A stretch of 64,000 nucleotides of DNA from Gnetum montanum (Eukaryota; Streptophyta; Gnetopsida; Gnetales; Gnetaceae), in the NCBI GenBank assembly GCA_015680685.1, contig MNCI01015772.1, positions 1 to 64,000 on the forward strand, in the 5' to 3' direction. Positions 1 to 11,913 of the stretch are shown here, in pieces; the first letter of the stretch is position 1, and every line of letters begins with the position of its first letter. The notes below the pieces were generated by a model, which saw nothing but the letters and a program-made list of their open reading frames with translations, made no database searches and was not told the origin of the DNA. A program made the position numbers and the translations under genes.

Positions 1-235
1 TCATTGTTTACATTCCGTTTACATACCGTTTACGATAACGCCAGCACTAGCCGTAGCTCACGCTAGGGAAGTCCTTGGTTGATTTGCGTGCAAACCATCC
101 AACGCACTCTGCCTTCGTTCCCTTTTCCAGCTTTCCCTCAAGTGAAGGTAGGGACAACTATGGCTGCCCAACGATCTCTCGGTGTCTGTTTCCCTTCCAG
201 CCTTACACCGACGATTTAGGTCAGTACATTATTAA
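1..235. other. GC-richer segment abutting the LINE; possible DNA-transposon end
   Basis: Homology between the two LINE copies stops at about position 235, so this stretch is not LINE. It is richer in G, C and CpG than its surroundings. Its first 40 bases hold two copies of CCGTTTAC and one further GTTTAC. The same core in the other orientation (GTAAACGG, GGTAAAC) occurs near the start of the insertion at 19,051, so the two may be related DNA-transposon termini. No open frame here looks coding. The element, if it is one, continues beyond the window. Confidence 0.25.
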
Positions 236-959
236 TGTTAGTCTAGTCTATGTAACTATGTAGAATTTTTCAAGCCCTCAAGATGCTTTTGAAAACATGA
301 GATCCAAGGAGAATGATACTGAGGGGGGAAATATCCAATTAACAAAATGGATGCCTTTCCAAGAAGGCTTGGTTTTAGGAAATGCTTGATGAAGCCTTAA
401 TTGAAGGAGGGTCCCAATAATATCTAAGGCATCTAAATGTTGTACCAACCACTTAGCAACTAGGGTAATTCCCTACTTATAGAAATTCAAAAGACCTAAG
501 CCACCCTTATTCTTGGGAAGAGTAACAATATTTAAAGAGACTTGATGAAATCCTTTCTAAGAATCTTTAGAGCACCACATAAAGCCACAAAATAATTATT
601 ATAGCTTCTAGTAGGCAGCTTAGGAGGGGGCCCAACATGAAGAGTAATACAAATGGGTTGATGCACATATGGACTTACATACAAGGTATTTACCTGCAAG
701 TGTGAGGGGTTTAGTCTTCCATTTGTCAAGTTTCTTTTGAATATGATAAATAACCTACTCCTAGAGAATAGAGGTTGAACCACTAAAATGGAAAGGGATT
801 TGTAGAATTTCAATGATGTATTGATCCTGAAGCCACTTCTAATTATAGTTGGTCACATGGTTGTAATTGTCTGTAAATCTATAAATAGAGGATTTATTCC
901 AATTTATAGCGGAACTTGAGAGTGTGCAATATTGCTTCACCCTTGATAAGAGGTGGTGC

Positions 960-2060
960 AAATTGGTAGCTATGTTTTGAATTAGAAAAAAAGAGTCATT
1001 GACGAAGTGCATATTGAGAAGCTATTGTTGAGAGAAAGAAAGGTACACCCTAGTGAGAACTTTAATTTGAATGTCCAAGTTAATCTAATAACAAAGAAAG
1101 TCTACTGTGATAATAAAGAGATAGGGGGTGAGAGGACAAGCTTGCCACACTGAGCTATGTAGTGGAAAGGGAGAGGTAATGCCAAAGGTAGTGGGTATTC
1201 TTGTAGTAACATCAGAGAACAAGAATTTCACCATATGCAAGAACTTAGGTTCAAAACCAAGTTTGGTCATGGTATGCAAAGTAACATCCCACTTTATGTT
1301 GTCATAATCCTTAGCATAATCAAGTTTCACTAGGAGAATATATTTTCCATCATCCTTGACCCACTTGAGACCTTCCCATGCCACAACCACATTGTATAAA
1401 ATATATCTAGTAGGAACAATTCCTACTTATTGGGGAGATATGATCTAGCCAAGAATTTTTTTTAGCCATAAGGCTAGGCACTTAGCCCAAATTTTACACA
1501 CTACATTGAGAAGAGTTATGGGACGCTAATTGGAGATATCAATAAGATTCCCCAACTTTGGGAGGAGATGAATTACCCCTTGATTTAGATTGGGCCTGAG
1601 GGAACTAGTTAAGATAGCCTCATTAATGACTTGCAAAAGATCATTTCACACAAAATACGAATGATTTTGAAAAAATTCCATAAGGAAACGATCATAACTA
1701 GGAGCCTTTCCCTGACTTAACCTGGAATAGGCCACTTGTAGCTCCACCAGAGTGATATCAGTGTCAAGACTTTGTAGCATTGTGGAGTTGATAAGGTGAG
1801 GATAATTGGTGGTGGCATACTTGAATGAAGAGATGTCCATTGGGGTAGCTACAAAAAGGGTTTCATAGTAGTTCTTGAGAAAAGAGAGGATACTATTGTG
1901 GTCAGTAATGGTGGTACTGTCACTAGAGATTTTGTCTATAGAATGCAATGGGGAAGTAGTATTGAGATACTTAAAAAATTCCTTACAGTGTTCATCTTGA
2001 ATATTTAACCAAGTGAGTGGACTTTTAGTTAAGGTACTTTGTGCTTGATACACATCCCAA
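960..2060 (-). pseudogene. LINE reverse transcriptase relic (left copy)
   Basis: Two open segments remain, at 1,646-2,053 (the linker before the RT) and 1,085-1,390 (RT core). The core shows LVKLDYAKDYDNIKWD, the first catalytic-aspartate block of LINE RTs, followed by FGITSPFPLHSSVWQACPLT, which corresponds to the usual VRQGCPLSP block with one change. Near 970-1,000 the catalytic FADD block reads FVND, so the first catalytic aspartate of that pair has become asparagine. The element cannot make an active enzyme. Unlike the right copy, it keeps the Trp codon in IKWD. Confidence 0.8.
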
Positions 2061-2269
2061 TGTTGAAAGGCTAATTGTGCTCTAGCTAGCTCCTCATGAA
2101 ATAGAGTGTTAAAGGGATCTTAAGGTAGTCTATTAGTGAGATGTTCAACAATGAGGTGAATTTTGTTGTATTCTTGTTTGGAACAAGTAGCCACTACTTT
2201 ACCATACAAATGAGAAAATTTTTGCACTCGACATGAAGCATGATGCCACCAGTTAATCCAACCCACTTG

Positions 2270-2975
2270 ATTTAGGGGCCTAGATTCAACATTCCAAAGG
2301 TTGGATAGAAGAAGTTGGGTAGGAAGGGAAGAAAAATAGTTGTTGTGTAGTTGAAAAAGATGGAACTTTTATCAGTGAGGGCTACCGTGAATCTTGATAG
2401 ATATGGAGATAGGAAGATGGTCTGATAAGGTGGCATGGTAATGAACCATAGTAGCAAAGAAGGATTTCCAAAAGGAAAGGGTGGAAAAATAGAACCTATT
2501 TAACCTACTATAGATGTGAGCCTACCCAAGATGGAGATTGCTCCAAGTACATATGTGGAGGGAACGCCCAAAAAGGTATCTGCTTGTCAGAAAGTTAAAA
2601 CCTTTTCTTTATGGCAGAATAGGTTTGATACTCGAAATTGGATAGTTGAAGAAACACCCCTTTTAGCTTATCTTGAGGGAATTTGACCATGTTAAAATCT
2701 CCTTTCAATATCCAAGGCACTAGGGGAAGAGAATTTGCAATTTCTTGCCAAAGGAGAGCCTATTCTGTGGGGTTTTTTGGGGCATATATCGAGCAAATTC
2801 CAAAATGGCCATGCAAGGAGGAGAAGGTGGTTCAACAAACTCTATGCCAAGAATCAGAACCACTTTGAAGGATTTTAGTTTTCTAGTAGGGGAGAGGAGA
2901 ATGGTCGCACCTCCTTTCCCACTCACATGGGACATTACTAGGATTGAGGAGTGAAGAAGAAACAAATGGATGGAA
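2270..2975 (-). pseudogene. LINE AP-endonuclease relic (left copy)
   Basis: Minus-strand remnant of the apurinic-like endonuclease that nicks target DNA for LINE integration. The segment at 2,720-2,965 reads SHVSGKGGATILLSPTRK, matching the conserved strand near the middle of these domains. Just downstream (about 2,690-2,660) GDFNMVKFPQDK contains the GDFN active-site motif. Frameshifts separate this from the terminal block around 2,300-2,450, where the SDH motif of active enzymes should sit; the copy reads SIRPSSYL-like sequence instead. Inactive. Confidence 0.7.
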
Positions 2976-3109
2976 AAGGATACAAGGTAAGCTAAAACCT
3001 TAATTTCTTCAAGGAGAATGAAATCAAAGGCTATATTAATACTAGAAATAAAGTTCCTTGCTCACTTCTATTGAAGCCTACCAGTAAGGCCTCAAACATT
3101 CAATGAAAG

Positions 3110-4450
3110 AAGATTCATGGGGAAACAAAGGGCAATTTGGATGAGAGGTTAATGGAAGGTTCAGAGGTCAAAGTATCAACTTCCATTGTTCCTACCAGGA
3201 GGGAAAAGAAGTTGTTTGTGGAGACAAGGGCCATGGAAGTGTTCAATAAAGAGGAGCTGGAGGAAGGAGTAGAACTAAAGGAAGCTTTGGCTTGTTTCCT
3301 TTCACTACCCAACACAAACTCATCCATCGAGATTGATTCCTTGACTACCTTTGAAGGGATGATATGGGTGGAGGTGTGAGTCCCTAACTATTGTTTCTAT
3401 TTCTTGGAGGGGCTAGACTGAGAGGAGGATTATGGAGCTGTTGGGGAAGGAGATCCAAACTTAAAGGATACTGAGGATGGACAAAATGGTGTGATTGGGG
3501 AACAAGTTTTCTAAGATGCCATAGGTTGTTTCTTCCTAGCTAGGATGGGACATGCCGATAGATGATGCTCAACCCTGTGACAATAGCTACACAAGTTTGG
3601 AAGGTAAAAATTATCCACTTTTTGGATGAAGAGTTTTCCACTAGTAGCAAGGGTTAATCAGATCTTCCAAATAGTTATATCTATTTCAATAAAATAACAA
3701 TGAATTTTAGTTTCATTGATTTTCATATAATGATCAGAAATAATAGGACCTAGGGTGCTCAAAATGTCTCTCTCAATAGATGAGAAAATAAGTGGAAGAT
3801 AGGGCAATTCCATTTAACAAGGAATTATATTAAAAGCTAGGTCATTGACATTAAGGTCAAATATCTAGGTGCATGCTATTAGGGTTGCATTCTATGATGG
3901 AAAAATTTTTAGAAAGAGAGCCTTCTCAACCTGAGAGGCATTGGATAGTTCCACCAAAATGAAATTTTGAGCATAGTATCAAGCATGAGAAACTTGAATG
4001 ACCTGGGGCTAAAGGAGGCTTTGGACTTGAGTGTTTATACATCAGGACCTTGGTAAAAACCCCACAATTTGAAAAAAATTAAAATTAGTTGTGAAATCTT
4101 TGGAAACTACTTAGAAAATATCATTAGGTAAAAGGAAATCAATTTGAGGTGAGGTAGAGATACTTCCTTGACGAAGAGCAGAACCTCATGAGTCCACCAT
4201 TGCAACTCACCTACCCATAAAGCAGGCATAGCCCCTTCATAGTGGCAACATAGAGATGCCCAACCACAACCCAAAATTGATTTAGATTTGTAGATGAACT
4301 CTCTAGATGCTAAGCTTAGAACAAGTTTGGAACCAGTGCTCCTAAAAGATGTACTACCCTACAATGAAAAATGTGTGGGTTAGAAGAAAAATCCACAACA
4401 TATGCTCAAATCCTTTGGATAGAAGCCACTATTCCAACTGCCTACACAGA
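3110..4450 (-). pseudogene. LINE ORF1 relic with CCHC knuckle (left copy)
   Basis: This interval aligns in reverse with 6,200-7,500 and corresponds to ORF1 of plant LINEs, an RNA-binding protein with a DUF4283-like fold and a zinc knuckle. Near 3,551-3,596 the minus strand encodes CSYCHRVEHHLSAC, an intact CX2CX4HX4C knuckle. The matching site of the right copy has lost its second cysteine. Many stops are present. The low-complexity 3,115-3,379 stretch is the C-terminal tail; apparent open frames on the plus strand there are shadows. Confidence 0.65.
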
Positions 4451-4510
4451 TTGACAAGATTCCCCTCTAAAACCCTCTTCCACTAGCCCACTCGAACTAG
4501 GCTTTCCACC

Positions 4511-6124
4511 CACAAGAAACTAAGAAAAACAAAATCTGATCTGATCGATTCTATAGATCCCATGGGCCATCCAAATTGGCATTCTTCCATAGACCTGGAC
4601 ACTCTAGCCCACCACCAGAACTTCTTCCCATTCACTCAATGGATAGCTCCAAAAATCCCACATTTTCTCATATTCTGTTATTTCAGAAACAAAACAAAAA
4701 ATTAAGGTTTCTCGCTACACTACAATTGCAACTAGGTGTCTACATATTCGGTCTAGAATAGATTAATTATTCGGTATTGAACTTGTGCAATACCACTAGG
4801 ATTCAAGCTTATTCTAACTAAAATGGAAGTGGTGGTTTTCAAAACTAAGAAATGAATATAATGGAAGGATCATAGTAGCATTCATCTAGCAGACAACAAC
4901 AACACAAAGCCTTAGTCTACTTCGAGGAAAAACAAAAAAGTCCATCAATCTTCTTGTATTTTTTAGTTTCTCCCTTGAAATCTATCATACTTCTTAAAAT
5001 GAAAAAATTATATGAAGTTTTAAAACTTTTGAATAAGGACATTACTTATCCTTTTTCTACTCTAGAGAGAAGGTTTTTAAGAATTGGTTATCAGGATGAA
5101 AACCTAAAAAGACATTCCAAAAATTATTGGTCTTTTTCTTTAGACTCTTCCTTGAATGATCTAATATACTTTGAATAATTTTAAATATTAATATTCATTT
5201 TTGGGATCTAATTACTACACAATCCATTTCCTTGATTGCTTGGAAAATTAGGAAATAAATTAGGTGTATTAATTTTATCAACATCACTAGAAGAAAGTGT
5301 CTCAAATTTTTAATCCTAGCTTGTAAATATTCATTCTCAAAATTAACAGAATTTTTTATATAGATAGAAGAATTATTTGAAAGAATTAAAGGTAATTTAT
5401 ACCCCACTAAAAAATTCTAAAGAGATCATATTTGTGAGAGAAAAATCCAAAGAAAAAACTAAAAAATTATGACCTAGTCATTCTTGCTTTCCACTAAAGT
5501 GAGACCCTTCCTAAATTTCACACATTAGAATTTTACTTTACGAGTTGTCATTGCTTCACTCCACAAGGCTATGTTCTGATAATGCTAATTTTCCACTACA
5601 GTAAGACCCTCCTCAAGCTTTACTAAAGACACCACCATCTACTTGCCATGGCCATAAGCTAATCATGTGCTTCCTCCCTACCCAAGGCCATGACCTTGAC
5701 CTGATTATGCTAACCTTCCAATAAAGCAAGACCTTTCCAAGTTTTATGCATCATGATCTTGCAAAATAACTCTATATTTAGATGGAAAAATGCTATGATA
5801 GTATTGAGGGGCATTGTGGATATTTCTAATTAGCTTAAACACTCAATTTTGAAGTTTATTATGAGAATATTTATGCCCTTTTTCCATTATCAATGATATT
5901 TGCAATCATAAATTTTTTAAAAAATCATTTCCCCCTCATCTTTGTGTTTATTTATAGATTTTGAACCATTCCTATTAAGTGACACAAGTATTTATTTTGG
6001 ACAAAATTATAAATAAATGTTGGTTTCACTGTTAGTTTCGTGAACAAACATTCAAACTACTACATTAGCATTAGGTTCCCAATGCCTATGTATATCCCAA
6101 CACAACTCACCAAGATCAAATTTT
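4511..6124. other. Spacer between the inverted LINE copies; no gene seen
   Basis: About 1.6 kb that does not take part in the inverted repeat. The first 260 bases could be the 5' leader of the left LINE. The rest is AT-rich with short open frames lacking coding character. Around 5,480-5,740 a phrase on the theme CCACTAAAGTGAGACCCTTC recurs about three times at 90-130 bp spacing, suggesting a small degenerate tandem repeat. Nothing else was recognised. Confidence 0.45.
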
Positions 6125-6269
6125 TGGAGTTCAAGTGGGCTTTTTGACAAGGGCTTCATATGGGAATCTCATCAATCTACGCAGGTAGTTGGAATAGTGG
6201 CTTCTATCCAAATGATTTGAGTGTTTGTAGAATATTTTTCTTCTAGCCAACGTGCTTTTCGTGGTAGTG

Positions 6270-7130
6270 CAGTATGTCTTTTGGGATTGGTAGCACCAGA
6301 CTTGTTCTAAGCTCAAGATCTAGAGAGTTCATCTACATAACTGAATCAATTTGGGGTTGTGGTTGGGCATCTCTGTGTTGTTTTTGTGAAGAGGCTATGC
6401 CTACTTCATGGGTAGGTGAGTTGCAATGGCAAATTTGTCAAGTTCTGCTCTCCCTCAGGGTAGTTCCTCTACCTCATCTCAGATTGATTTCCTTTTACTT
6501 AAAGATATTTTTTAAATAGTTTCTAAAGATTTTTCATCTTGTTTTATTTTTTTTTAAATTGTCGGGTTTGTACCAAGGTCCCCAAGTATAAACACTCAAG
6601 TCCAAAGCCTCCTTTAGCCCTAGGGCATTCAGGTTTCTCATACTCAATACTATGCTTGAAATTTCATTTTGGTGGAATTATCTAATGCCTCTTAGGTCAA
6701 GAAGGCTCTCCCTCTAAAAATGTTTCTAACATGGAATGCAACCCTACTAGCATGTTCCTGGAGATTTAACTTTAATGTTAACAATCCAGCTTTTAATATA
6801 ATTCCTTATTACATGGAATTGCCCAATCTTCCACTTATTTTCTCATCTATTAAGAGGGAAATTGTGAGCACCTTGGGTCCTATTATTTCTGATTATTGTA
6901 TGGAAATCAATGGAACTCAAATTCATCATTATTATATTGAACTAGATATAGCTCTTTAGAAGACCTCATTAACCCTCGTTGTTGGTGAAAAATTCTTCTC
7001 CTAAAAAGTGAATTATTTTTACCTTCCAAACTTGTGTAGCTATTATCATAGGGTTGAGCATCATATATCAGTGTGTCCCATCCTAGATAGGAAGAAACAA
7101 CCTGTAGCATCTTAGAAAAACCATTCCCCA
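6270..7130 (+). pseudogene. LINE ORF1 relic, DUF4283-like (right copy)
   Basis: The open segment 6,720-6,959 includes YMELPNLPLIFSSIKREIVS and ends HHYYIELDIAL, matching the pattern of plant LINE ORF1 DUF4283 domains (hydrophobic VWIRLP block, then an ARVCVEIDL-type block). After a frameshift near 6,960 the sequence continues to a degenerate knuckle, CSYYHRVEHHISVC, around 7,035-7,080: the second cysteine is tyrosine, so zinc binding is lost. ORF1 proteins bind the LINE RNA; this copy could not. Confidence 0.65.
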
Positions 7131-7499
7131 GTCACACCATTACACCCATCCTTAGTATCCTTGAAATTTGAATCTCCTTTCCCAATAGCTCCACAATCCT
7201 CCTCTCAGTCTAGCCCCTCCAAGATACAGAAATAATAGTGAGGTACTCACACCTCCACCCATGTCATCCCCTCAAAGGTAGTCAAGGACTCAGTCTTGGT
7301 GGATGAGTTCATGGTGGGTAGTGGAAGGAAATGAGTCAAAGCTTCCTTTAGTTCTACTCCTTCATCTAGCTCCTCTTCACTAAACACTTCCATGGCCCTT
7401 GTCTCCACGAATAACTCCTGTCAGGAATAATTGGAGTTGATACTTTAACTTTTGAATCTTCCATTAACCTCTCATCCAAACTGCCCCTTGTTTTTCCAT

Positions 7500-8340
7500 G
7501 AACCCTTTTTCATGGAACGTTTGAGGCCTTACAGGTAGGCTTCGATGGAAGTGAGTAGGCAACTTTATTTCTAGTCTTAATATAGCCTTTGATTTCATTA
7601 TCCTTCAAGAAATTAAGGTTTCAACTAACCTTTTATCCTTTTCCACCCATTGGTTTCTTCCCCACTCCTCAATCCTAGCGATGTCCCATGCGAGTGGAAA
7701 AGGAGGTGTAGCCATTCTCCTCTCGCCCTACTAGAAAACTAAAATCCTTCAAAGTGGTTTCGATTCTAGGCGTAGAGTTTCCTGGGCCACTTTCTCCTCC
7801 TTACATGGCCCTTTTGGTATTTGATCGATATATTCCCTAAACAACTCCATAGAATGGGGTCTCCTTTGGCAAGAACTTGCAATTCTCTTCCCACAATGCC
7901 TTGGATATTTGGAGGAGATTTTAATATGATCGAATTTCCTCAAGACAAGCTCAAAGGGGTGTTTTTTCAACTACCCAATCTCGGGTATCAAACTTGGTCT
8001 ACCTTTAAGAAAAGGTTTTACCTTTCTAATAGGGTGGAAAACTCTGTGGGCATTCCTCTTCATAGATTTACTTGGAGAAATCTCCATATTTTGTAGGCTT
8101 GCATCTATAATAGGTTAGATAGGTTTTATTTCTCCACCCTTTCCTTCTAGCAAGCCTTCTTCGCTACTATAGTTCATCACCATGCCACCTTATCAAACCA
8201 TCTTCCTATCTCCATATCTGTCAAGATTCATGGTAGCCTTCACTGACAAAAATTCCATCTTTTCCAACTACATAACAACTATTTTTCTTTCCCTACTACC
8301 CAACTTCTTCTATCCAACCTTTGGAATGTCAAACCTAGGA
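7500..8340 (+). pseudogene. LINE AP-endonuclease relic (right copy)
   Basis: The clearest segment is at 7,821-8,096: PWIFGGDFNMIEFPQDK carries the GDFN active-site motif, followed by RFTWRN, the conserved FTW motif near the C-terminal half. A few codons on, after a stop, DRFYFST matches the conserved R-D-R-F block. The terminal SDH region near 8,180-8,210 is shifted out of frame. The domain normally nicks target DNA to prime reverse transcription. Several stops and at least two frame changes make it inactive. Confidence 0.75.
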
Positions 8341-8989
8341 CCCTAAATCAGGTGGGTTGGATTAACTAGTGGCATCGTGCTTCATGTCAAGTAAAACAAT
8401 TTTCTCATTCGTATGGTAAGGCAATGGCTACTCAGGCTAGACAAGAATACAATAAAATTCATCTCACTATTGAACATCTCACTAATAGACTAGCTCAAGA
8501 TCCCTTCAACACTCCAGTTCATGAGGAGCTTGCTAGAGCATGATTAGCCTTTCAACAGTGGGATGTGTATTGAGCACAAAGTTCCTTAACTAAAAGTTGG
8601 CTCACTTGGTTAAATATTCAAGATGAACACTGTAAGGAATTTTTTAAGTATCTCAATACTACTTCCCCTTCACGTTCCATAAACAAAATCTCTAGTGATG
8701 GTACCACCATTACTGACCACAATAGTATCCTCTCTTTTTTCAAGAACCACTATGAAAACATTTTTGCAACTACCCTAATGGATATTTCTTTGTTCAAGGT
8801 TGTCATCCCCAATTATCCTTGCCTTATCAACTCTACTATGCTATAAACTCTTGATGTTGATATCACTCTAGTGGAGCTACAAGTGGCCTGTTCCAAGTTA
8901 AGTCAGTGAAAGGCTCTTGGTTATGATGGTCCCCATGGAATTTTTTCAAAATCATTGGGATTTGGTAGAAAATAATCTTCTATAGGTCA

Positions 8990-9700
8990 TTAATGAGGCT
9001 ATCGTAACTGGTTCCCTTAGGCCCAATCTAAATCAAGGGGTAATTCATCTCCTCCCCAAGTTTGGGGATCTTATCGATATCTCCAATTGATGTCCCATAA
9101 CTCTTCTCAATGTAGTGTATAAAATTTTGGTTAAGTGCCTAGCCCTATGACTGAAAAAAATATTTGGCAAGATCATATCTCCCCAACAAAGAGAATTTGT
9201 TCCTAGTAGATATATTTTAGACAATGTGGTTATAGCATGGGAAAGTCTCAAGTGGGCTGAGGATGATGGACAAGATATTCTCCTACTGAAACTTGATTAT
9301 GCTAAGGCTTATGAAAACATAAAGTAGGATTTTATCTTGCAGACCATGACCAAACTTGGTTTTGGACCTAAGTTCTTGCATATGGTAAAATGCTTATTCT
9401 TAGATGCTATAGCAAGAATAGCCACTACCTTTGGCATTACCTCTCCCTTTCCAATACATAGGTTAGTGTGGCAAGGTTGCCCTCTTTCCCCTTATCTCTT
9501 TATCATCATAGTAGACTTTCTTTGTCATCGAATTAACCTAGACAATCACACTAGAGTTCTCACTGGTGTCTACCTTTCTTCCTCTCAACAACAACTTCTT
9601 AATATGCACTTCGCCAATGACTCTTTTCTTCTAGTTCAAAACACAACTGTCAATTGGCACCACCTATAATCAAGGGTGAAGCAATATTGCACACTCTCAG
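8990..9700 (+). pseudogene. LINE reverse transcriptase relic (right copy)
   Basis: Reading through stops gives the full LINE RT core: a RPNLNQGVIHLLPK block near 9,020, LLKLDYAKAYENIK near 9,285 (first catalytic Asp), then, in the open segment 9,337-9,669, LVWQGCPLSPYLFIIIVDFL and MHFANDSFLLVQ. The last block should be F/YADD; the first Asp of that pair is Asn, as in the left copy. The Trp expected after IK is TAG at 9,325-9,327. TGA replaces Trp near 9,089 in the block SNWCPI. Not functional. Confidence 0.85.
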
Positions 9701-10529
9701 GTTCCACTATAAATTGGAATAAATCCTCTGTTTATAGCTTCATGGGTAATTACAACCATGTGACCAACTATAACTGCAAGCGGCTTCAGGATCAAGACAT
9801 CGTTGAGATTCTGGGAATTCCTTTCCATTTTAGAGGTTGAACCTCTATTCTCTGGGAGCATGTTATTTATCATATTCAAAAGAAACTTGAAAAATGAAAG
9901 ACTAAACCCCTCACACTTGTAGGTAAATACCTTGTATGTAAGTCCATATGTGCATCAAGCCATGTGTATTACTCTTTGTGTTGGGCCCCCTCCCAAGCTG
10001 CCTACCAAAATCTAGAACAGTTATTTCATGACTTTATGTGGCCCTCCAAAGATTCTTAGAAAGGATTTCATCGAGTCACCTGGAATATTGTTACTCTCAC
10101 CAAGAATAAGAGTGGCTTAGGTCTTTTGAATTCCTATAAGTAGGGAATTAGCCTGGTTGCTAAGTGGTTGGTACAACATTTAGATGCCTTAGATATTATT
10201 GGGACCCTCTTCCAATTAAGGTTTCATTAAGCATTTCCTAAAAACAAGCCCTTCTAGAAAGGCATCCTTTTTTCAATTGGATGTTTTCCCTCCTCACTAT
10301 CATTCTTCTTAGATCTCATGTTTTCAAAAGCATCTAGAGGGCTTGGTAAATTCTACATAGTTACATAGACTAGACTAACATCAAGATCAACCCTACTATC
10401 CTCTCTAGATTGTGTCCATGGTGCCCGCTTCCCTTGCAATCACAAAGGCTACCTCGTGGTATCAGAAGGGTGTCATCTCCTTGACTTGTCTTAGGTTGAT
10501 AGTCATTGGATTTCGAGGATTGAGTTTAA

Positions 10530-10830
10530 CAATTTGCATGACCCATTCGAGGTCATTCAACATTGCAATAAGTATTGGCACAGACAAGAGTCAGTAACAT
10601 TTTGGATCTCTCTATTCCAACATATTTGGAAACTTCTGACCCTTTCCAAAATTAAGCAGTTCCTTTGGTGTCTCCTCCACCATGGTTTATCTATTGGTAA
10701 ATGTTTAGAATATCTAGGGATTCCCAATCCCCAATTGTGCTCTCTATGGTGGACAAGATGACTTTGTCCATGTGTTTTGACATTGGCCCTTTGCTCAACA
10801 TGTGTGGAAGTGGGCTTTCATAGTTTTTCC
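10530..10830 (+). pseudogene. LINE zinc-binding RT C-terminal domain (zf-RVT) relic
   Basis: The frame at 10,534-10,761 reads IWKLLTLSKIKQFLWCLLHH, then LSIGKCLEYLGIPNPQLC. This is the pattern of the zf-RVT domain that follows the RT in plant LINEs (W-K-I-W-x-L-P-K-I-K-x-F-L-W, then a Cys-rich segment). The second half is frameshifted near 10,760. It confirms the element type and direction and lies beyond the point where the left copy ends. Confidence 0.7.
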
Positions 10831-11697
10831 ATCATACAAGTTATCTCAAGAGGATGCCATATTCAGCTTTTTGAACATTAATTTTGCTAATCTCAAGTTT
10901 TTGTGGAAAGTTATTAGGCCTACTATATTATATTATATTTAGAAGTGAAGATGCAATGTTATATTTCAAAGGACAGATTATTCTAATAAATGTTTGCTCA
11001 CCATGTTGGGGAAGTTGTAGATCCTTTGCCTCATTCATTTCCAACTCACATCTCAAGCATCTAAGTTCAATCAAGATAGTCATCCGTTGGTTCATCTCTT
11101 GCAACCATGGGAAAGACCTGTGCATTCCAGTAACACTCATCATCAATAATCTCTACAAGGACGCTTCCCCTTTCTGTTGAGTGGAGTCACCATTGGAACA
11201 CTCTTGTCCTTAATTGAGAGCTCTTTGCCTCATCTAATTTTGTGTCATTCTATCTTGTAACAAGTTAGTATGTGTGAACGTTTGATAGTGCCCCAATTCG
11301 GGTTTCCTCCTTTAATCCTCATTTATTTATAAGGTTGTTCCCGAGTTTCATTCACAGTGCTCTCAACTTCCCCTTCCCCTCAACCCTATGACTTATTCAA
11401 GTTACTGTAATTGTTACACTTTTAATATCAATAGAACTTCCAAGATCAAATTTGAGAAAACATGTTCTTCATGGATTATCAATTGTAAAGCAATTTTATG
11501 GATAGTCAACATGCCACGTGCATTTTTTCTCAATGTAAACAATTTATAATGTACCCAAAATAGTGGATGAACATTTCTAACAATATTGAAACGGAATATA
11601 TTTTTTGGATTTGTGGGAATACACTACTTTTAGAATTCATTTATGGAGAACTTTTCCTACAAGCCAAAGTTGCCTACGTATTGAAGCTATGACATGA

Positions 11698-11913
11698 AAG
11701 CCATTACCATGCAAGCACATATTTGTTAACTTAGAAAAAAGTCTTTACACCAATAAAATAGTCAAATAAACAAAATATCATAAAATCTAAATGGATGGCC
11801 ATTGCAAGCCATTACCATGCAAGCACATATTTGTTAACTTAGAAAAAAGTCTTTACACCAATAAAATAGTCAAATAAACAAAATATCATAAAATCTAAAT
11901 GGATGGCCATTGC
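11698..11913. repeat. Perfect 2 x 108 bp tandem duplication
   Basis: Bases 11,698-11,805 and 11,806-11,913 are identical as far as I can read, beginning AAGCCATTACCATGC and ending GGATGGCCATTGC. The unit ends carry a GCCATT microhomology, as expected for replication slippage or end-joining. Absence of differences implies a very recent event or an assembly artefact. It sits about 1.3 kb upstream of the MADS gene and has no coding content. Confidence 0.9.

Larger units (their letters stand above)
236..4510 (-). mobile_element. LINE retrotransposon, decayed copy (left arm of inverted repeat)
   Basis: A non-LTR retrotransposon on the minus strand. Reading from 4,510 down to 236 it carries an ORF1 region with a CCHC zinc knuckle, an endonuclease with a GDFN motif, and a reverse transcriptase. 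All are broken by stops and frameshifts. It aligns in reverse with 6,128-10,383; stretches compared by eye are roughly 85-90% identical. The 3' end of the element is missing: homology breaks at 235, whereas the other copy runs on about 1 kb. Sequence from 4,510 to about 4,770 may be its 5' leader, which the other copy lacks. Domain order and motifs are typical of plant L1-type LINEs. Confidence 0.85.
6125..11450 (+). mobile_element. LINE retrotransposon, decayed longer copy (right arm)
   Basis: Plus-strand copy of the family at 236-4,510, in head-to-head orientation. Order: ORF1 relic, endonuclease, linker, reverse transcriptase, zinc-binding RT C-terminal domain, and a 3' tail ending near 11,450. 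Relative to the left copy it starts about where ORF1 begins, consistent with the 5' truncation usual for LINEs, and it keeps about 1 kb of 3' sequence that the left copy lacks. Stops occur throughout. Some defects are shared with the left copy (the ND catalytic pair, a TAG near 10,141) and others are private (TAG for Trp at 9,325). Confidence 0.85.

Noticed and set aside
3137-3379. Plus-strand 80-codon frame, Glu-rich
   Set aside because: Shadow of the minus-strand LINE ORF1 tail; the right LINE copy shows the true direction.
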